Shown here: one piece after another, positions 61,617-64,000 of the stretch
Numbering within the stretch: position 1 is the first letter of the stretch
Layout of the letters: each line of letters starts with the position of its first letter
Assembly: GCA_045642565.1 (NCBI GenBank)
Contig: JAZUJE010000013.1
Span: 62,001-126,000, forward strand
DNA length: 64,000 nucleotides
DNA from: UBA1764 sp045642565
GTDB lineage: Bacteria; Bacillota; Clostridia; Peptostreptococcales; Anaerovoracaceae
Direction: 5' to 3'
Position numbers and translations under genes: made by a program
Notes under the pieces: model-generated
What the model was told of the DNA's origin: nothing
What the model saw: the letters and a program-made list of their open reading frames with translations, nothing else
Databases searched by the model: none

Positions 61617-62829
61617 ATCCGTAGTTTTCAACTACATAATCAAGATCCTTATCTCCACGGCCTGAAAGATTTACAATGATTGATTCAGGCTTGCCAAGTT
61701 CTTTTGCTACACGAATAGCATAAGCGAGTGCGTGAGAACTTTCGATTGCAGGAATAATTCCTTCATACCTTGAAAGCATATAAAGTGCTTTGATAGCTTC
61801 TTCATCGCCTACAGTTACATAGTTGACTCTTCCCATATCGTGAAGGTTTGCATGCTCCGGACCAACAGCAGGATAATCAAGACCGCTGGCATTAGAATAA
61901 ACCGGTGCCGGCTTACCATCTGCATCGGCAAGCATAATAGAATTAAATCCATGCATTATGCCTTCTTTTCCATAGGTTACGGAAGCTGCATGATTTCCAA
62001 GTTCCGGTCCTTTTCCGAGTGGCTCTACACCAAAGATTTCAACAGGATCAGCAAGGAAAGGTACAAACATACCAATAGAGTTTGAACCACCACCAACGCA
62101 AGCAACAACTTTGTCTGGAAGATGTCCTGTCATTTCAATAAACTGACTGCGGGCTTCCTCACCAACAATTTGCTGAAAATCTCTAACCATTAATGGGAAT
62201 GGATGTGGGCCTGCGGCAGTACCAATACAGTAAATAGCATCTTTATATTCTTTTCCATAAGCAACAAATGCTGCATCAACGGCTTCTTTTAATGTCTTTA
62301 ATCCTTCTTTTACAGGAATTACTCTGGCACCAAGAAGCTTCATTCTCGTAACGTTTGGAGCCTGTTTTGCGATATCAACTTCTCCCATGTAAATATCACA
62401 TTCAAGGCCAAAGTATGCTGCGGCTGTTGCAAGAGCAACGCCATGCTGACCAGCACCTGTTTCGGCAATAAGTTTTTTCTTGCCCATATATTTTGCTAAA
62501 AGACCCTGCCCCATGCAGTGATTGAGCTTATGAGCTCCGGTATGGTTTAAATCTTCTCTCTTCAGATAAATCTGTGTCTTTCCAAGAAGATTGGATAATC
62601 TTTGGCAATGATATAACGGTGTAGGTCTACCCTGGAATTCTTTTCTAATACGTCTAAGCTCTGCAATAAACTGAGCACTTTGAGCAATAGTGTTATACCC
62701 TTCGGCAAACTCTTTAAAAGCGGCAACAAGTGCCGGATTCTCAAGATAGTTTCCGCCATATTTACCAAAGTAACCATTTTCATCTGGAAACTCTTTTAAA
62801 TAATTGTCGTAATCTCTATACTTATTCAT
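61594..62829 (-). CDS. trpB: Tryptophan synthase beta chain (TrpB1 type), orphan
   Basis: The 411-residue PLP enzyme has KREDLNHTGAHKLN with the Schiff-base Lys101, AETGAGQHGVA with the catalytic Glu, and CVGGGSNSIG binding PLP phosphate. These are the marks of the TrpB1 form, which normally pairs with TrpA. No trpA or other trp gene is nearby; instead it lies between ald and an MBL gene. It may use free indole to make tryptophan or may have changed substrate. Its 3' end overlaps the MBL gene start. Confidence 0.93.
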   Translation of the reverse strand: MNKYRDYDNYLKEFPDENGYFGKYGGNYLENPALVAAFKEFAEGYNTIAQSAQFIAELRRIRKEFQGRPTPLYHCQRLSNLLGKTQIYLKREDLNHTGAHKLNHCMGQGLLAKYMGKKKLIAETGAGQHGVALATAAAYFGLECDIYMGEVDIAKQAPNVTRMKLLGARVIPVKEGLKTLKEAVDAAFVAYGKEYKDAIYCIGTAAGPHPFPLMVRDFQQIVGEEARSQFIEMTGHLPDKVVACVGGGSNSIGMFVPFLADPVEIFGVEPLGKGPELGNHAASVTYGKEGIMHGFNSIMLADADGKPAPVYSNASGLDYPAVGPEHANLHDMGRVNYVTVGDEEAIKALYMLSRYEGIIPAIESSHALAYAIRVAKELGKPESIIVNLSGRGDKDLDYVVENYGYGEQYFK

Positions 62830-62857
62830 ATAATTCCTTTCTTTTAATTATCGAAGC

Positions 62858-63970
62858 TTAGAATAAAGCATTTGGATTTGTATATTCTAAATCCAAAGCC
62901 TTAGCTACATTTTCATTAGTGCATTTTCCATCATATGTATTTAAACCAAGCATCAAACCAGCATCCTCTTTTAATGCTTTTTCAAGACCATTTGATGCTA
63001 TCTTTACAGCATAAGAGATTGTTGAATTTGCTAATGCAATGGTTGATGTATAAGGAACAGCGCCAGGCATATTACCTACACAATAATGTACAATACCCTC
63101 TTCAATAAAGATAGGATTGTCATGTGTAGTTACATGTGAAGATTCACAGCAACCGCCTTGGTCTATAGCTATATCTACTATAACAGCGCCTTTCTTCATC
63201 AGTTTGAGATATTCTCGCTTTACAAGATGTGGAGTTTTTCCGCCCGGAATCAACACAGATCCGATAATAAGATCTGCATCTGCTAAAGCTCTCTTAATAT
63301 TTTCTTCACTGCTGAAAAGTGTAGTAACAGATGCGCCAAAGACATCTTCAATATATGCAAGTCTATTTGCATTTATATCAAGCAGTGTAACATGAGCATC
63401 AATTCCGACTGCAGCTTTTGCGGCATAAGTTCCTGCTGTTCCGCCACCAAGGATAACAATATTACCACGTCTTACTCCAGGAACACCACCTAAAAGAATT
63501 CCTTTTCCGCCATAAGTTTTTTCAAGATATTTTGCGCCTTCTTGTACTGAAAGTCTTCCGGCGATTTGGCTCATTGGACGAAGACATGGAAGATTGCCTT
63601 GAGAATCTTTTATTGTTTCAAATGCAACTGCTTTAACATGTTTCTTCAAGAGCACATCAGTAAATTTTTCATTTGAAGCTAAGTGAAGATATGTATAGAG
63701 TATCTGACCATCTCTGATTAAATCATATTCAGATGGATCAAGTTCTTTTACCTTTACAATCATGTCGGCTATATCATAAACTTCCTTTGGAGTCTTTAAA
63801 ATTTTTGCTCCGGCAGCTTCGTACATTTTATCTTCAAATCCGGCAGCAAGGCCCGCATTTGTTTCTACAAAAACCTGATGTCCTGCTGATACAAGCATTG
63901 ATACTCCGTCAGGTGTAAGGCCAACCCTGCACTCTTTATTCATTAATTCTCTTGTTGTTCCAATAATCAT
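62858..63970 (-). CDS. ald: Alanine dehydrogenase
   Basis: A 370-residue NAD-dependent enzyme for the alanine/pyruvate reaction, of normal length. Motifs: MIIGTTRELMNKECRVGLTP at the start, HLASN with the catalytic His region, and the nucleotide-binding VILGGGTAGTYAAK near 172. It is complete, with AAAGGATG upstream at the window's right edge. It is the first gene of a four-gene minus-strand operon (ald, trpB, MBL, EFR1) with a 28-base gap to trpB. Confidence 0.96.
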   Translation of the reverse strand: MIIGTTRELMNKECRVGLTPDGVSMLVSAGHQVFVETNAGLAAGFEDKMYEAAGAKILKTPKEVYDIADMIVKVKELDPSEYDLIRDGQILYTYLHLASNEKFTDVLLKKHVKAVAFETIKDSQGNLPCLRPMSQIAGRLSVQEGAKYLEKTYGGKGILLGGVPGVRRGNIVILGGGTAGTYAAKAAVGIDAHVTLLDINANRLAYIEDVFGASVTTLFSSEENIKRALADADLIIGSVLIPGGKTPHLVKREYLKLMKKGAVIVDIAIDQGGCCESSHVTTHDNPIFIEEGIVHYCVGNMPGAVPYTSTIALANSTISYAVKIASNGLEKALKEDAGLMLGLNTYDGKCTNENVAKALDLEYTNPNALF

Positions 63971-64000
63971 TTTATATCATCCTTTCTTTTAGAAAATTTT

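Overview
This 64 kb window is ordinary chromosome of a low-GC, anaerobic, Gram-positive bacterium, most likely an uncultured member of the Clostridia (Eubacteriales). The signs are AT-rich intergenic DNA, strong AGGAGG-type ribosome binding sites, oxygen-sensitive enzymes (4-hydroxybutyryl-CoA dehydratase, Fe-S serine dehydratase, rubrerythrin, a flavodoxin-ferredoxin fusion), an S-layer-homology protein, and a D-aspartate ligase/racemase pair of the kind used for Gram-positive peptidoglycan bridges. Species cannot be named from this sequence. I see no rRNA, tRNA, CRISPR array or prophage.

Layout. (1) 1-6213, minus strand: an accessory operon of an SPFH protein, a large membrane TIR-domain protein, a four-helix membrane protein, a DUF2971 protein and a second TIR protein cut by the window edge. 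(2) 6239-6517: a 241 bp segment bounded by perfect 19 bp inverted repeats, lying between that operon and a tyrosine recombinase (6541-7383). It looks like an invertible promoter switch. (3) 7567-19262, minus strand: a close-packed ten-gene run (acyltransferase-like protein, acyl-CoA ligase, serine dehydratase, glycerol kinase, ABC exporter, flavin reductase-like protein, PfkB kinase, GLUG lipoprotein, two CobW-type GTPases) ending in a terminator. (4) 19427-20896, plus strand: abfD alone. (5) 20927-24882, minus: HAD phosphatase, hydrolase, GH3-SLH glycosidase. (6) 25014-26472, plus: adenosine deaminase and dtd. (7) 26515-42603, minus: a biosynthetic operon around a 2974-residue three-module NRPS ending in a thioester reductase, with its phosphopantetheinyl transferase, a PP2C/STAS pair, an oxidoreductase and transport or channel genes. 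(8) 42711-46557, minus: fba, a kinase-like protein, aspartate racemase and D-aspartate ligase-like ATP-grasp. (9) 46722-49461, plus: small HD hydrolase, threonine ammonia-lyase, RidA, rubrerythrin. (10) 49521-63970: DUF362 protein, ECF-type membrane protein, a sugar-related operon, a divergent CoA-transferase locus, and an ald-trpB-MBL-ferredoxin operon.

The most interesting part is the left end. The TIR protein has the layout of a membrane receptor: inside, a zinc ribbon, TPR and a TIR domain that keeps the NADase-type glutamate; then one membrane helix preceded by a basic cluster; then, predicted outside, a lectin-like DUF6273-type domain. The operon starts 25 bases from one inverted repeat of the putative switch, and the recombinase sits on the other side. 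My inference is a phase-variable, TIR-based surface-sensing or defence module. The second highlight is the NRPS: its loading adenylation domain lacks the aspartate that binds an alpha-amino group and its release domain is reductive, which together suggest an N-acyl dipeptide aldehyde.
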